Shown piece after piece: positions 5,666 to 5,737 of a DNA stretch of 5,737 bases. The notes below the pieces were generated by a model. It was not told the origin of the DNA. It did not search any database and saw only the letters and a list, made by a program, of their open reading frames with translations. Where the stretch lies: the NCBI GenBank assembly GCA_017623265.1, contig JAGAPM010000026.1, positions 1 to 5,737 on the forward strand. Reading direction: 5' to 3'. The stretch is from Lentisphaeria bacterium (lineage in GTDB: Bacteria; Verrucomicrobiota; Lentisphaeria; Victivallales; UBA1829). The translations under genes were made by a program, and so were the position numbers. Positions within the stretch are counted from its first letter, which is position 1. The number at the start of each line of letters is the position of its first letter.

Positions 5666-5736
5666 TTCCGCCGGATGCACCGGGGCGCACGCCCTTGGGC
5701 GCCCCGGTCGATCCGGCGCTTTTCCGGCGGAAAAGC
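5666..5736. repeat. Nested GC-rich palindromes after mazG, REP-like or terminator
   Basis: Three inverted repeats share 70 bases. ACCGGGGCGC (5679-5688) pairs with GCGCCCCGGT (5699-5708); an outer stem 5669-5676/5711-5718 extends it across a 2x2 mismatch. GCTTTTCC (5718-5725) pairs with GGAAAAGC (5729-5736). TTCCGCCGGA (5666-5675) is also an exact complement of 5723-5732, so alternative folds compete. No long T-run follows the main stem (only four T at 5720-5723). A repetitive extragenic palindrome or an atypical bidirectional terminator is likely. The element may continue past the window edge. Confidence 0.7.
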
Positions 5737-5737
5737 A

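Overview
The window is 5.7 kb of bacterial chromosome. It holds six protein genes (one cut by the window edge) and one tRNA gene, tightly packed and arranged around two divergent promoter regions. The coding regions are moderately GC-rich, with 60-base lines of the hydrolase gene at 65-67% GC. The RDD-family gene is clearly AT-richer, with sampled lines near 38%. Shine-Dalgarno sequences are clear, and four of five mapped promoters look like sigma-70 sites with a 16-base spacer. Candidate taxa are Lentisphaerota or another PVC-group bacterium, judged only from gene style (PF12831-type FAD oxidoreductase, GxDLY/SGNH hydrolase, MazG wording). That guess is weak and no marker in the window settles it.

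Left part (1-1508): the start of an FAD-dependent oxidoreductase (minus strand) and a cytoplasmic SGNH/GDSL-type hydrolase (plus strand) diverge from a 130-base region with back-to-back promoters. Both families are often met in carbohydrate-use loci, but no substrate can be read from this window.

Middle (1509-2571): a strong promoter with a near-palindrome in its spacer, then a 5' leader with seven AAGY tetranucleotide units, precedes an AT-rich gene for a zinc-ribbon plus RDD membrane protein of unknown function. It converges on apbE. The short gap between them contains what looks like a fragment of the apbE 3' end.

Right part (2572-5737): on the minus strand, tRNA-Asp(GTC), a XerC/XerD-type tyrosine recombinase and a membrane-anchored FAD:protein FMN transferase (ApbE) follow each other closely and may share the tRNA promoter. 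The recombinase most likely starts at a TTG, not inside the tRNA. A full-length two-domain MazG nucleotide pyrophosphohydrolase diverges from the tRNA and is followed by a dense set of nested GC-rich palindromes at the window edge.

The proteins are mostly known housekeeping families, and I see no convincing new multi-gene system. No CRISPR array, insertion sequence or phage gene was found. The more interesting signals are small: the hairpin that uses the tRNA 3' end, the palindrome and repeat in front of the RDD gene, the apbE 3' fragment, and the palindromes after mazG.
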